A DNA stretch of 48,083 bases, taken from positions 1 to 48,083 of the forward strand of contig JAJFUA010000100.1 of NCBI GenBank assembly GCA_021372635.1. The letters are read 5' to 3'. The notes under the pieces were generated by a model. The model ran no database searches. It saw only the letters and a list, made by a program, of their open reading frames with translations, and was not told the DNA's origin. Within the stretch, counting starts at the first letter, position 1, and the number at the start of each line of letters is the position of its first letter. The position numbers and the translations under genes are program-made. Positions 36,501 through 44,877 of the stretch are shown in pieces. Source of the DNA: Desulfobacteraceae bacterium (lineage in GTDB: Bacteria > Desulfobacterota > Syntrophobacteria > Syntrophobacterales > Syntrophobacteraceae).

Positions 36501-37352
36501 ATGGCCCTGGAAATAAACCGAATCTTTTCATCGAGGTCTTCGGCGATGACTATTCTGTATGCTGCCGCCCTGGTCTACGTGATCCTGGCGTTCGCTCTCT
36601 TCCTCTTTCAATCGCGCCTGATCTATTTTCCCGAACGCCGGATCGTTGGCACGCCTCACGACATGGGTCTTCCCTTCGATGTCGTCTCCTTCAAGACGCA
36701 AGACGGATTGACCCTCTCGGGCTGGTTTGTCCCCGGCGGAGAACGCTCCGCGGTGATGCTCTGCTGCCATGGAAACGCCGGGAACATTTCAGATCGTCTC
36801 CTGTTCGTGGAATTCCTTCACCGCCTTCATGTCAGCGTTTTTCTCTTCGACTACCGGGGCTACGGAGACAGTGAAGGCATGCCGGAGGAACGAGGGACTT
36901 ACCTGGACGCTGCGGCTGCATGGCAATACCTGGTTGAGGAGCGAAAGGTCGTCCCCGGGCGAATCGTCGTACACGGGCAGTCTTTGGGTGGTCCGATCGC
37001 CGCATGGCTGGCCAGGGAGAAAAACCCGGCAGCGCTCATCCTGGAATCCACCTTCACTTCGCTCCCCGATCTTGCCTCGCAAATTTACCCGTTTTTTCCC
37101 GTGCGATTGCTGGCCCGATACAAATACTGCACAGAGAAATACCTTCAGGGGCTGCGTTGTCCGGTCTTGATCATTCACAGCCGTGAAGACGAAACCGTTC
37201 CGTACGAGCACGGCACGAGGCTGTACCAGGTGGCTCATGAACCCAAGCGGTTCCTGGAGTTGCGAGGGGATCACAACGGCTGTTTTTTGACATCGGGCGA
37301 TTCTTATGCGAAAGCGTTGGACGAGTACATTCAGCAGTACACGGAGAAATGA
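36501..37352 (+). CDS. membrane-anchored alpha/beta hydrolase
   Basis: A 283-residue serine hydrolase of the BEM46/ABHD13-like (COG1073) type. An N-terminal TM anchor (about residues 18-36) leads to FPERRI and the fold proper: CCHGNAGN oxyanion strand, DYRGYGDSEG, nucleophile Ser161 in GQSLGG, Asp in HSREDETVP and His in GDHNGC complete the triad. Hydrolysed substrate unknown. AGGAGG lies just before ATG 36501; ATG 36546 is a possible later start that keeps the anchor. Confidence 0.9.
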   Translation: MALEINRIFSSRSSAMTILYAAALVYVILAFALFLFQSRLIYFPERRIVGTPHDMGLPFDVVSFKTQDGLTLSGWFVPGGERSAVMLCCHGNAGNISDRLLFVEFLHRLHVSVFLFDYRGYGDSEGMPEERGTYLDAAAAWQYLVEERKVVPGRIVVHGQSLGGPIAAWLAREKNPAALILESTFTSLPDLASQIYPFFPVRLLARYKYCTEKYLQGLRCPVLIIHSREDETVPYEHGTRLYQVAHEPKRFLELRGDHNGCFLTSGDSYAKALDEYIQQYTEK

Positions 37353-37400
37353 GGGAAACGTATTGCTAATTATTATCCAATGATTATAGTTATTCCGCCT

Positions 37401-37424
37401 GGCCGGGACAACGTTGTCCCGGCC
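37401..37424. terminator. 24-bp perfect palindrome after the hydrolase gene
   Basis: GGCCGGGACA-ACGT-TGTCCCGGCC is fully self-complementary and lies 49 bp after the hydrolase stop and 60 bp before the lipoprotein gene. In RNA it makes a 10-bp stem with a 4-nt loop; only CTTTG follows, so it is a weak terminator or, as DNA, a possible binding site. Confidence 0.5.
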
Positions 37425-37483
37425 GGCAATCTTTGTCACTATTTTGAGCAATCTCTTGAACCGGTCAGCCACTGGAGGAAAAG

Positions 37484-38008
37484 ATGAGAAGGCGTTGGAG
37501 CTTGTTCGAAACTTGCATGAAAAGTCTGCTCCCTGTCGTGACGATCGCCGTTCTTCTTGCCGGATGCCAGACCACACCCTTCGGCATGGTGGGAGGTTCG
37601 GTCGCCCCGGGGGAGCGGATTGTGCTGCCGGAGAGCGGGCAACAAAAGGGAACATTTGAAACGAGAGATCTCGCGGTCGCTTATCGCCTGGACAGGGCGG
37701 GCGGAAACTTGAACGTCGACGGAACCGTTCATTTTGCCGAATACCTGAGAGTCAACTTCGGCCAGATACGCAATTTCAACCTCGGCGTCGCGTTCGTCGA
37801 TGCGCAGGGGAAGGTGGTCGGATCCAGGGGGCTTGCCAATATAGCCTGGCAAGTGATCTCGCTGGACGGTACTCTGCCGTTCCGTACCGGGATGCAGCTT
37901 CCGCCGGGTACGACTTCCATAGCCTTCACCTATGGCGGAGAAGTGAGATCCACCGACAGCGAAGGGTCCGACAACACGAGCATCTGGCATTTTCCGATCC
38001 AGAAATGA
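37484..38008 (+). CDS. hypothetical lipoprotein
   Basis: A 174-residue secreted lipoprotein: signal sequence with lipobox LLAGC (lipid Cys28, or Cys17 if the Met at 37517 starts the protein). The mature part is predicted beta-rich, with GTFETRDLAVAYRLDRAGG and repeated strand-turn patterns, no cysteine pair and no recognised enzymatic motif. ATG follows GGAGGAAAAG. Sorting residue after the Cys is Gln, so outer membrane placement is likely. Function unknown. Confidence 0.82.
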   Translation: MRRRWSLFETCMKSLLPVVTIAVLLAGCQTTPFGMVGGSVAPGERIVLPESGQQKGTFETRDLAVAYRLDRAGGNLNVDGTVHFAEYLRVNFGQIRNFNLGVAFVDAQGKVVGSRGLANIAWQVISLDGTLPFRTGMQLPPGTTSIAFTYGGEVRSTDSEGSDNTSIWHFPIQK

Positions 38009-38017
38009 TTCCTGCCG

Positions 38018-38054
38018 CGAAAGCGGGCCGCAATCCTGCCGCCCGCTTTCGTTT
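38018..38054. terminator. stem-loop terminator between convergent genes
   Basis: CGAAAGCGGGC (38018-38028) pairs with GCCCGCTTTCG (38041-38051) over 11 bp, 10 bp after the lipoprotein stop; TTT follows on the plus strand. As a symmetrical hairpin it can serve both the lipoprotein gene and the convergent RNase H-like gene. Confidence 0.65.
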
Positions 38055-38085
38055 CCACATCCCCGTACCGACATGCTTTCCGGCC

Positions 38086-38961
38086 TCAGTAGAGCCTACG
38101 GCTTTGCCATGGCAGGGAATATGCGATCGTCTGCCGCCTGATCCGCTCGATGAGCGAAGAATCCGCGGAAAACGGGATATCCGGCGGGGAGGGCAGGGGG
38201 AGGTCGAGGGTCCCCGCGAAGGGGGTCGCTTTCAGATTCAGGTTGTAGGCCATCACCATGAGCGTTTCGAGATTCACCGTGTCCGCTATGTTGTAAGCCA
38301 GCAGCGTTTCAAGAGCCCTTTCATTTTTCCTGTTCAGGTATTCCTGCCAGAGAAACACGGCGAAAAGGCCATCCACTCCTTCGAGTTCCTTTCTACCGAT
38401 TCCGAGTTTCATCTCGCATCCCTTCAGTCCTCCGCTATAGCCGAGGCTCTTCAGCACATACCGCAGATCGATGTGCGCCTGGTCCATGCCCAGGCCCAGC
38501 CGACTTTGTATGAAGGGCAGATCGAAACATTTCCCGTTGTACGTTACCAGGACCTGGTAACGTACAACGGCTTCTCTGAAATCCTGCATATTGCGGCCGT
38601 GCACGTAGCACGAGACGGATCGGCCGTCGTACAGGGAAATGGTGGTGATGTAGTCTTCCGGACCGCCCATGCCCGTGGTTTCGATGTCCAGGTAGGCGAC
38701 GGAGTCTCTGAATTCCGCGAAGATACGCCAGACCTGTCCCACCGGCATGGAATCGGCAAAGTAGGCGGCATCGCGGTCCTTGAGGCGAGCCAGGGAGCGG
38801 TCGACATGCTCCTTGAACGATTGTGATTTCCTTCCGCTGAAAGGGAGACTACCCGGAGAAGCGTCCAGGAAATCATCCCACGCCAGAATGCCGGAAGTCC
38901 ACAGGCGGCGCTCCGTAGGAATGCCAATCCCGGGCATGTGGCAGAAGCTGTTCTTGAGCAT
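38086..38961 (-). CDS. RNase H-like exonuclease-domain protein (YprB-type)
   Basis: A 291-residue protein with a DnaQ/RNase H-like 3'-5' exonuclease core: DIETTG (motif I, Asp and Glu), VTYNGKCFDLPFI (motif II with Asp), then HIDLRYVLKSLG and YNIADTVNLETL (motif III region with Asp). This is the ribonuclease H_2/YprB group, of unknown substrate. The N-terminal 80 residues are not recognised. The coding sequence contains a perfect 37-bp inverted repeat (38534-38570) exactly at motif II. No clear ribosome site at 38961. Convergent with the lipoprotein gene. Confidence 0.85.
   Translation of the reverse strand: MLKNSFCHMPGIGIPTERRLWTSGILAWDDFLDASPGSLPFSGRKSQSFKEHVDRSLARLKDRDAAYFADSMPVGQVWRIFAEFRDSVAYLDIETTGMGGPEDYITTISLYDGRSVSCYVHGRNMQDFREAVVRYQVLVTYNGKCFDLPFIQSRLGLGMDQAHIDLRYVLKSLGYSGGLKGCEMKLGIGRKELEGVDGLFAVFLWQEYLNRKNERALETLLAYNIADTVNLETLMVMAYNLNLKATPFAGTLDLPLPSPPDIPFSADSSLIERIRRQTIAYSLPWQSRRLY
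38534..38570. repeat. perfect 37-bp inverted repeat inside a coding region
   Basis: Arms CCGTTGTACGTTACCAGG (38534-38551) and its exact complement (38553-38570) flank a single A. The minus-strand frame reads VVRYQVLVTYNG, the conserved motif-II strand. 18 paired bases with 1-nt spacer is far beyond chance in this window and would form a strong hairpin or cruciform. Confidence 0.9.
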
Positions 38962-39355
38962 CTCGTCTCAATCCGTTGCTGCGAATTCGCCGAGCGGCCA
39001 TCCAGGCTGGGTGGCATACGCTTCACGAATATTCTTCCAAAATGCCTCTCCCCCCTGCGGTGCCGCAGCGAAGAGGCGCCATCCAACGACGCGGTCGTTT
39101 TTTCTCGTAAACCGTGCAGAGAGTCTAATGCAAACGAGGAATACCGGCAAGTCGGAGATGATTGCGACAGGAGGGGGCATTTCATGGGATGGCCGCCGCG
39201 GTCGGCAGGGCTTTGGCACGGGCATGCACGTTTCATGTTCCATGCCTCAAAGACGATTCCCAGCCCGGCGTCGCTGCAACAACCGGGCGGGGAGGGTTTA
39301 CACGGCGGGGCAGTACACCGGAGGAGTTCCGGCGGTTTAAGCCCCGCCAGGGCTG
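38962..39355. other. intergenic region upstream of the RNase H-like gene
   Basis: 394 bp without a supported gene. It includes a two-level stem-loop (GGCGGGGC 39304-39311 with GCCCCGCC 39341-39348; inner CCGGA/TCCGG) just past the end of the following minus-strand gene. ORFs in several frames are short and unrecognisable. No promoter picked. Confidence 0.4.
39304..39348 (-). terminator. nested stem-loop after the His/Met-rich gene
   Basis: Outer 8-bp GC stem (39304-39311 with 39341-39348) enclosing a 5-bp inner hairpin (39318-39322 with 39328-39332), 8 bp past the stop of the gene at 39356. No U-tract, so termination is uncertain. Confidence 0.4.
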
Positions 39356-39787
39356 TCAGGATTTTTCGTTCTCGCCGGACATCATTCCGGAACCGTGCCC
39401 TCGCGCATGCCTGTCGGATTTCATGCAGTTCATGCGGGCCGTGTGCATTTTCTTGAAGTCTTCCCGCATCTCCTTGCGCTGAGTGGCCAGTTCGTTGAGG
39501 ACGGCAGCCATTGCAGCCAACTTCTGATCGCCGCTCGCTGCATTCATTGCCGACACTTTCTCGTCCAGCCTCTTGTCCATGTCCTCCATATGCGAACTCA
39601 TCTGCTCGTGCAAGGCCTTCATGTCCTTGCATCCCATCATATCGGCTGATGAACCGGAGCTATGTTTATGAGCGCCCTGAGACGCCCCGGGCGCAACCGG
39701 ACCGGACTTGCTTTGCTGGGCAATAGCCGAAAAGGCGAACAACAGGAATGACAATACCAGAGGCAATGCCAAAAACATCTTCTTCAC
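39356..39787 (-). CDS. hypothetical periplasmic His/Met-rich helical protein
   Basis: A 143-residue exported protein: signal peptide MKKMFLALPLVLSFLLFAFS with cleavage after AIA-Q. The mature part has an His/Ser/Met segment (GAHKHSSGSSADMMGC), then long charged helices (DMKALHEQMSSHMEDMDKRLDEK, split at 20 residues when read) and a Met/His tail (MHTARMNC, ARGHGSGMMSG). It recalls small periplasmic metal- or envelope-stress proteins such as CpxP/Spy-like folds but lacks their LTxxQ signature, so that is only a hint. ATG follows GAGGAG. Two Cys could form a disulfide. Confidence 0.78.
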   Translation of the reverse strand: MKKMFLALPLVLSFLLFAFSAIAQQSKSGPVAPGASQGAHKHSSGSSADMMGCKDMKALHEQMSSHMEDMDKRLDEKVSAMNAASGDQKLAAMAAVLNELATQRKEMREDFKKMHTARMNCMKSDRHARGHGSGMMSGENEKS

Positions 39788-39956
39788 TGTAAACTCCTCA
39801 AATCATCAATGGTTCCGTTTCGATCGTCACCATATTCGAACCCGCCGAGCCACAGACCCCGCTCGCGAGTCATGGAGTCGTTTACTAAAAGATAAAGATT
39901 CTTTCCGGATAAGCAATATTAATTTTTTGGATTGAAGCGGAAGAAGCGGGGAGAAA

Positions 39957-39987
39957 GGAAACCGGGCATGGCCGGAGCCATGCCCGG
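39957..39987 (-). terminator. terminator of the Bax-inhibitor-1 gene
   Basis: CCGGGCATGGC (39962-39972) and GCCATGCCCGG (39977-39987) pair perfectly over 11 bp with a 4-nt loop, 13 bp past the minus-strand stop, followed by TTTCC/TTTC on that strand. A clear hairpin with a modest U-tract. Confidence 0.7.
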
Positions 39988-40000
39988 GGATGATCCGGAC

Positions 40001-40702
40001 TCAGTCTCTCCTGCCTCCGAAAATTCTCAGCAGCATGAGAAAGAGGTTGATGAAGTCCAGGTAGAGCCGCAGGGCGCCGATCACCGCCCCCTTGCGCTCC
40101 GATTCGGAATCCGTGAACCCTTGCAGGCTCATTTCCTTGATCTTCTGCGTATCGTATGCGGTCAGGCCCACGAAAACGATGACGCCCGCGATGGTGATCA
40201 CCCAGTAAATGCCCTCATTCTGAAAAAACAGATTGACGAGCGATGCGAGCACGACTCCGATCAGGCCCATGAACAGGAAGCTTGACCACGAGGTAAGATC
40301 TTTCCTGGTGGTATAGCCGTACACGCTCATGATCCCGAAGGTTCCCGCCGTCACGAAGAACGTGCTGGCGATCGACGACTGCGTGTAGGCAATGAATACG
40401 GCCGAGAGCGTCAGGCCGTTCAAAGCCGAGTAAACAAAAAACATGAGCATGGCCGTCGAGGACTGCACTCTGTTGATTCCGGCGCTCATCGCAAATACGA
40501 GGGCCAGTTCGGCGATAATGAGACCGAAAAAGACCATCGGTGTTCCAAAAATGAAACTCAGCATGGCCTGGCTCGATGCCGTAAACATCGATACCAGGGC
40601 TGTAATGGCCAACCCCAGCCCCATCCAGTTATATACCCGGCGGACGAACTCTCCCTGTACCGCAGCGACCCGTTCCCGTTGAACATAAAACTGACTATCC
40701 AT
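40001..40702 (-). CDS. Bax inhibitor-1 / YccA-family membrane protein
   Basis: A 233-residue inner-membrane protein with seven TM helices, starting RRVYNWMGLGLAITALVSMF and ending LRLYLDFINLFLMLLRIFGGRRD, the family's classic C-terminus. Two Asp near the last helices (AYDTQKI, LYLDFINLF) are the pH-sensing pair known from BsYetJ-type channels; so it is likely a calcium-leak or protease-modulating protein. ATG at 40702 (MDSQFY) has AAAGGA 8 nt upstream; the ATG at 40711 overlaps that site and is rejected. Confidence 0.95.
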   Translation of the reverse strand: MDSQFYVQRERVAAVQGEFVRRVYNWMGLGLAITALVSMFTASSQAMLSFIFGTPMVFFGLIIAELALVFAMSAGINRVQSSTAMLMFFVYSALNGLTLSAVFIAYTQSSIASTFFVTAGTFGIMSVYGYTTRKDLTSWSSFLFMGLIGVVLASLVNLFFQNEGIYWVITIAGVIVFVGLTAYDTQKIKEMSLQGFTDSESERKGAVIGALRLYLDFINLFLMLLRIFGGRRD

Positions 40703-41072
40703 ACCCGGCATCCTTTCATTCTGTCATTGACTCTCCAGGCACTTCGGGAATTCGACCACCGTGCTTCCCCCTCAGCCTGGCATCCGTCGAGCTTCAGCCT
40801 CTCAGATTACATTCAAAACTGCCGTAGTATAACCGATTATTGCGCATCATGATAAATATAATATTTGCAGGTTGCATGTCGAGTCCAAAACCATCGTCAA
40901 AACCATTGCAAACAGTGTGATGCAGCATCATCGGAGTTCGCTTTCGTTTCCCCTTTCGGCCACCTTTTTTCAAAGATTCGCTTCGGAACAGGACCAAGTT
41001 TCCAATGATCGAATTGTAAAGATTCCAGCACGCATGATAATATGCACCATCAACCGTATCGGTCGGCGCGCC
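40703..41072. other. divergent intergenic region, Bax-inhibitor gene and TIGR02757 gene
   Basis: 370 bp, AT-rich around 40810-40870. TTGTAA (near 41015) with an 18-bp spacer and TAATAT (near 41039) could be the promoter of the following plus-strand gene. A minus-strand TATACT at about 40827 might serve the other side. A plus-strand reading frame is open from 40872 but its first part is not protein-like. Confidence 0.35.
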
Positions 41073-41942
41073 ATGCCGGCAGAGCAATTTCCCGGAAAGA
41101 GACTTCAAGTGGAAAAATTTGGCAGCATCCCAGACCATGATCCCGTTCTGCAGGACACCCACGGAGCCCGTACGCGCATCGTTCCGTCGAGGACTGAACT
41201 GGAAAGGCTCTACGCGCGCTATAACCGCCGGGAGTTCATCCACCCCGATCCACTCGAGTTCGTCTATCATTACCGCGAATCCCCGGACAGGGAAATTGCC
41301 GGGATCGTCGCGGCGCTGCTGGCATATGGAAGGGTGCGGCAGATACTGAAAAGCGTTTCCTTCATTCTCGAAAGGATGGGACCGTCCCCTCGGCAGTTTC
41401 TGATGGACAGTTCGAAGAATTCTCTCCTGAAGGCTTTCAAGGATTTCAAACACCGGTTCACGACGGGCGAAGAAGTATCCGCCCTGCTGGTCGGCTTGAA
41501 GAGAATACTCAAAAGACATGGTTCCCTGGAAGCCTGTTTCCTGCAGGGGATGAAGTCGGAGGATTCCAGCGTGCTCGCCGCCCTGGGCGAATTTTCCAGG
41601 GAATTGGGCGCGGGAGCGAATCCGGCCGGGAGCATGTTCCTGCCGACCCCGGAGCGGGGCAGCGCCTGCAAGCGCTGGAACCTGTTCCTCCGTTGGATGG
41701 TACGCTCCGACGAGGTCGATCCCGGCGTGTGGAAAAGCATCCCCTCTTCGTCACTGATCGTTCCCCTGGACACCCACATGCACCGGATCGCACTGGGAAT
41801 GAAACTAACATCCAGGAAGCAGGCCGATATGCGAACAGCTCTGGAGATCACATCGGCATTCAGGAAAATCGTTCCCGACGACCCGGTGCGCTACGACTTT
41901 TCGCTGACGCGTCTGGGTATCCGTGACGGATTGGATGCGTAA
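41073..41942 (+). CDS. TIGR02757/DUF2400-family protein
   Basis: A 289-residue soluble protein, helical, recognised by FVYHYRESPDREIAGIVAALLAYGRVRQI near the N-terminus, followed by KRWNLFLRWMVRSDEVDPG and PLDTHMHRIALGMKLTSRKQ, which resemble a helix-hairpin-helix DNA glycosylase-like fold. The family occurs in many bacteria without a proven role; a DNA-repair function is often suspected from the fold. Start is uncertain: ATG 41073 has no strong ribosome site, and a GTG near 41110 with GGAAAGAG is an alternative. No operon partner; the next promoter is 38 bp downstream. Confidence 0.8.
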   Translation: MPAEQFPGKRLQVEKFGSIPDHDPVLQDTHGARTRIVPSRTELERLYARYNRREFIHPDPLEFVYHYRESPDREIAGIVAALLAYGRVRQILKSVSFILERMGPSPRQFLMDSSKNSLLKAFKDFKHRFTTGEEVSALLVGLKRILKRHGSLEACFLQGMKSEDSSVLAALGEFSRELGAGANPAGSMFLPTPERGSACKRWNLFLRWMVRSDEVDPGVWKSIPSSSLIVPLDTHMHRIALGMKLTSRKQADMRTALEITSAFRKIVPDDPVRYDFSLTRLGIRDGLDA

Positions 41943-41979
41943 TGGACCGGCCGGGAAACCGCTTCTGACGCCCTTTGCT

Positions 41980-42008
41980 TTGCAGAGGCCCTGCTCTGAG
42001 ACTATAAT
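41980..42008 (+). promoter_or_regulatory. sigma-70 promoter of the amino-acid ABC genes
   Basis: TTGCAG (41980-41985), 17-bp spacer, perfect TATAAT (42003-42008). Start near 42015 and 53 nt of leader before the ATG. Confidence 0.65.
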
Positions 42009-42067
42009 GGAAACGGTGCGGCCGAAAGGCCGGAAAGACGACCAGATTCAACGAGGAGGGAATGGTG

Positions 42068-42877
42068 ATGCGCAGGACAGTCGTCGCAGTGTTTGCATTT
42101 TTGGTGCTCTTGTGCGTTGTCGCCGAGACAGCCCTGGCATTGACTCCCTTCGAGGTTTTCGAAGGGAGCGTTCTGAACCAGGTCGTGAAGCGCAACAAGT
42201 TGATCGTAGGTATGGAGATGAAATTCTTCCCGTTCGAATACGCCAGTGAAAAGGGCGAACCGATGGGCTTCGACGTGGAAATCGCGCAGCTCGCCGCGAA
42301 GGAACTCGGCGTCGAACTCGAACTCAAGGACATGGAGTTCAGCGGCCTCATTCCCGCACTCCAGGGCGGCAAGATCGACATGATCATTTCGGGCATGACC
42401 CGCACTCTGACGCGCGCGAAAGCGGTCAGCTTCACGCAGCCTTACTTCGAAACCGGTCTGTGCGTCCTGCTCAGCACAAAGAAGGCTCCGGATGTACAGG
42501 ACGTGAAAGAATTGAACGCTTCCGACCGGATCATAGCCGTCAAGCTGGGAACGACCGGGGATCTGATCGCCGCGAAAATGCTGCCGAAGGCACAGCTGAA
42601 CCGGTACAAGGATGAGACGGCCTGCGCCCGCGAAGTGGCCACGGGGCGGGCCGACGCGTTCCTCTACGACCAGCTTTCCATAGCCAAACATCAAAAGGAG
42701 AATCCGGACACGACCCGTGCACTGCTGAAACCTTTCACGTATGAACCCTTTGCCATTGCCATACGCAAGGGCGACTTCGATTTCCTGGGCTGGCTGAATA
42801 TGTTCATTGAAACGATCCGTGCCGACGGTCGCTACCAGGACCTTTACCGGAAACATTTTCACGACATTTTGCAGTGA
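42068..42877 (+). CDS. polar amino-acid ABC transporter substrate-binding protein
   Basis: A 269-residue periplasmic protein of solute-binding family 3. Signal peptide with core VVAVFAFLVLLCVVAETALA. The mature domain shows LIVGMEMKFFPFEY, MGFDVEIAQLAAKELGVELE, DMIISGMTRTLTRAKAVSFTQPY and KLGTTGDLIAAK, the ligand-contact blocks of this fold. ATG 42068 is 9 nt behind AGGAGG; the ATG at 42062 is too close. Ligand not determinable. The permease follows 9 bp downstream; no ATPase gene follows. Confidence 0.94.
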   Translation: MRRTVVAVFAFLVLLCVVAETALALTPFEVFEGSVLNQVVKRNKLIVGMEMKFFPFEYASEKGEPMGFDVEIAQLAAKELGVELELKDMEFSGLIPALQGGKIDMIISGMTRTLTRAKAVSFTQPYFETGLCVLLSTKKAPDVQDVKELNASDRIIAVKLGTTGDLIAAKMLPKAQLNRYKDETACAREVATGRADAFLYDQLSIAKHQKENPDTTRALLKPFTYEPFAIAIRKGDFDFLGWLNMFIETIRADGRYQDLYRKHFHDILQ

Positions 42878-42886
42878 TGCGGTTCT

Positions 42887-43621
42887 ATGGCGCGCAGTAT
42901 ACTCCTTCGCCTGCTCATCGGGGCCGCGGCCGCGGCCTGTCTCTATCTCCTGTTCTATAACATGCAATATCCCTGGAACTGGCGGGTCCCCTGGGAATAT
43001 CGCGCCCTGTTCCTGACGGGTCTGTATTATACGTTCATCGTCTCCGCGGGGGCGATCACCCTGGGAACCGTCCTCGGACTGGTTGGCGGCCTGGCCAAAG
43101 TATCCGGCAACATGCTCGCCCGGGAGTTGGCCACGTTTTACGTGGAGGTCTTCCGGGGGACTCCCCTTCTGGTCCAGATTTACGTTTTCTATTTTTGCAT
43201 CGCCGCGGCGATGCACTTCGACAATCCGCTGGTCATCGGAACGGTCTCTCTGGCCTTCTTCTCCGGCGCCTACATTACCGAGATGGTCAGGGCCGGGATC
43301 GAATCCATCGACAGGGGACAGATCGAGGCCGCCATATCCACCGGGTTGAACAGCCGTCAGGCCATGCAGTATGTAATCTTTCCTCAGGCCCTCCGCCGGA
43401 TTGTCCCGCCCATAACGGGGCAGTTCGTCTCGCTCATCAAGGACTCCTCGCTCCTGTCGGTGATTTCCGTGCGCGAACTGACCAAGGCGTCGGAGGTGAT
43501 CAACGCCACCACGTACAAAACCTTCGAGGCGTACCTGCCCCTGGCGCTCTTTTATCTCCTCATCACCTATCCTCTCTCTTACATGACGAGCCGTCTGGAA
43601 AAGAGGATGAAGCGCGATTGA
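42887..43621 (+). CDS. amino-acid ABC transporter permease (HisM/GlnP type)
   Basis: A 244-residue inner-membrane permease with the 3-TM entry MARSILLRLLIGAAAAACLYL and LTGLYYTFIVSAGAITLGTVLG, the family's GTPLLVQIYVFYF segment, and the EAA loop (EAAISTGLNSRQAMQYVIFPQ) that docks to the ATPase. Complete by length. It starts 9 bp after the binding protein gene, so one operon. The expected ATP-binding subunit is absent; the next gene is an AsmA/TamB-like fragment 190 bp on. An ATPase must come from elsewhere. Confidence 0.93.
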   Translation: MARSILLRLLIGAAAAACLYLLFYNMQYPWNWRVPWEYRALFLTGLYYTFIVSAGAITLGTVLGLVGGLAKVSGNMLARELATFYVEVFRGTPLLVQIYVFYFCIAAAMHFDNPLVIGTVSLAFFSGAYITEMVRAGIESIDRGQIEAAISTGLNSRQAMQYVIFPQALRRIVPPITGQFVSLIKDSSLLSVISVRELTKASEVINATTYKTFEAYLPLALFYLLITYPLSYMTSRLEKRMKRD

Positions 43622-43810
43622 ACGGGACTTCTCCTGCTTTCAGCCGGGCAAGCCGGTTTCCCCCGGCCTCCGGGAGATGCCCGGGAATGAGAAACGGTCG
43701 GTAAAATATACGATCTCCCTCCCGAATGCAGGAGCTTTGCAGGTTGATTTGTTTCCCCGGTTTTTCCATAATGCATGTCCAGAAAACAACGGCAGAACAG
43801 GAGATGAGCC

Positions 43811-44608
43811 TTGCTGGACGGAAATACAACTGGGACCACGCCGGAAAAACAGGGCTTCCCGCTGTTTCGCCTGCTCCTGTGGGGGGGCATCCTGGCCGTC
43901 CTGATACCGTTAGGCGCCATTCTTGCTCTTCATGTTCCGGCGGTGCAAAGGGCGATCATCGGGCCACTCGTCGGTATGGCCGGCAAGCAGGCCGGTGTGG
44001 ACATCCGGGTGGAATCCTTCGACTGGAGCCCGCTTTCCCGCCTGGATCTCTTCCGGGTGAGGGTGCGATCCGATGGAAACGATCTTCTCGAGTGCCCGAA
44101 GGTCCGGATCATCTGTCATCTCTCGATGGAATGGCCCTACCTTGTTCCCGAAGAACTGTACCTGGAAGATCCCCTGTTATCCCTGGAAAAGAGCGCGGCA
44201 GGTGAGTGGATCATCCCCGGCAGGCACAAGAACGGCGGCCCGAAAAATCTTTCCGGGGAACCTGCAGGCCGCCTTTTCACTCCTTTGCCCAGGGTCCGCA
44301 TCTCCTCGGGCACCGTCGTGGTACACCAGGACGGGAAAACGGTGGGTACCATGCGCGGTATCACCGGCACGCTTTCCCTCAAGGTGGTGCAAGGGGCGGA
44401 CGGCCCCGCAATCAAGCTGGATTTCGGACAGTGGCAGGGATGCGCGGGAAAATACGTCGAGACAGGCAGGGATTCCGAAAAAAATGGGCCGTCCCATGAT
44501 CGGGCGGATGAAAAATCCGGGAACAGCCCTTATAATACGCTAAAATTGGATGCATCCATACGAACACTCCCTTTTCGCGCCTCCTGGGCGCGCACGGGAA
44601 GGGCCTGA
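43811..44608 (+). CDS. N-terminal AsmA/TamB-like fragment
   Basis: A 265-residue protein: a TM anchor (about residues 17-43), then GVDIRVESFDWSPLSRLDLF, LLECPKVRIICHLSM and LYLEDPLLSLEKS, the N-terminal repeat pattern of AsmA/TamB-type lipid-transport proteins, which usually have 600-1300 residues. The last 70 residues lose that pattern (KYVETGRDSEKNGPSHDRADE) and no other frame downstream continues the family. So it is a truncated gene, a relic, or a short stand-alone member. TTG start, 7 nt behind AGGAG. It lies 190 bp after the ABC permease. Confidence 0.6.
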   Translation: MLDGNTTGTTPEKQGFPLFRLLLWGGILAVLIPLGAILALHVPAVQRAIIGPLVGMAGKQAGVDIRVESFDWSPLSRLDLFRVRVRSDGNDLLECPKVRIICHLSMEWPYLVPEELYLEDPLLSLEKSAAGEWIIPGRHKNGGPKNLSGEPAGRLFTPLPRVRISSGTVVVHQDGKTVGTMRGITGTLSLKVVQGADGPAIKLDFGQWQGCAGKYVETGRDSEKNGPSHDRADEKSGNSPYNTLKLDASIRTLPFRASWARTGRA

Positions 44609-44877
44609 ATGCAGAGCGACGGGAGTTTTCCACCAGGACAAGTCTCCCGCATCGAACGTCAATCCGGCAGGGACCAGTCATTCGTCGGGAAGGTTCTCGC
44701 CCTTCGAGAAAACGAACGCGAGACTTCAAACGGGGTATCGATGATTTCCCAAAGCCCCGCGTCTGGTCCCAATTCAAAAATCGCGCCTGCCGGGGAAGCA
44801 GGAAAGAGAAGTCGCCGCGCAGGAGCGCCGTGCGTTTTCCGGCATCGCGGATTTTGTGATGGAGAGGAGCATATTCG

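Noticed and set aside
39815-39840. GTTCGAA string resembling a tRNA T-loop on the minus strand
   Set aside because: Flanking bases do not pair as a T-stem and no other tRNA arms are present.
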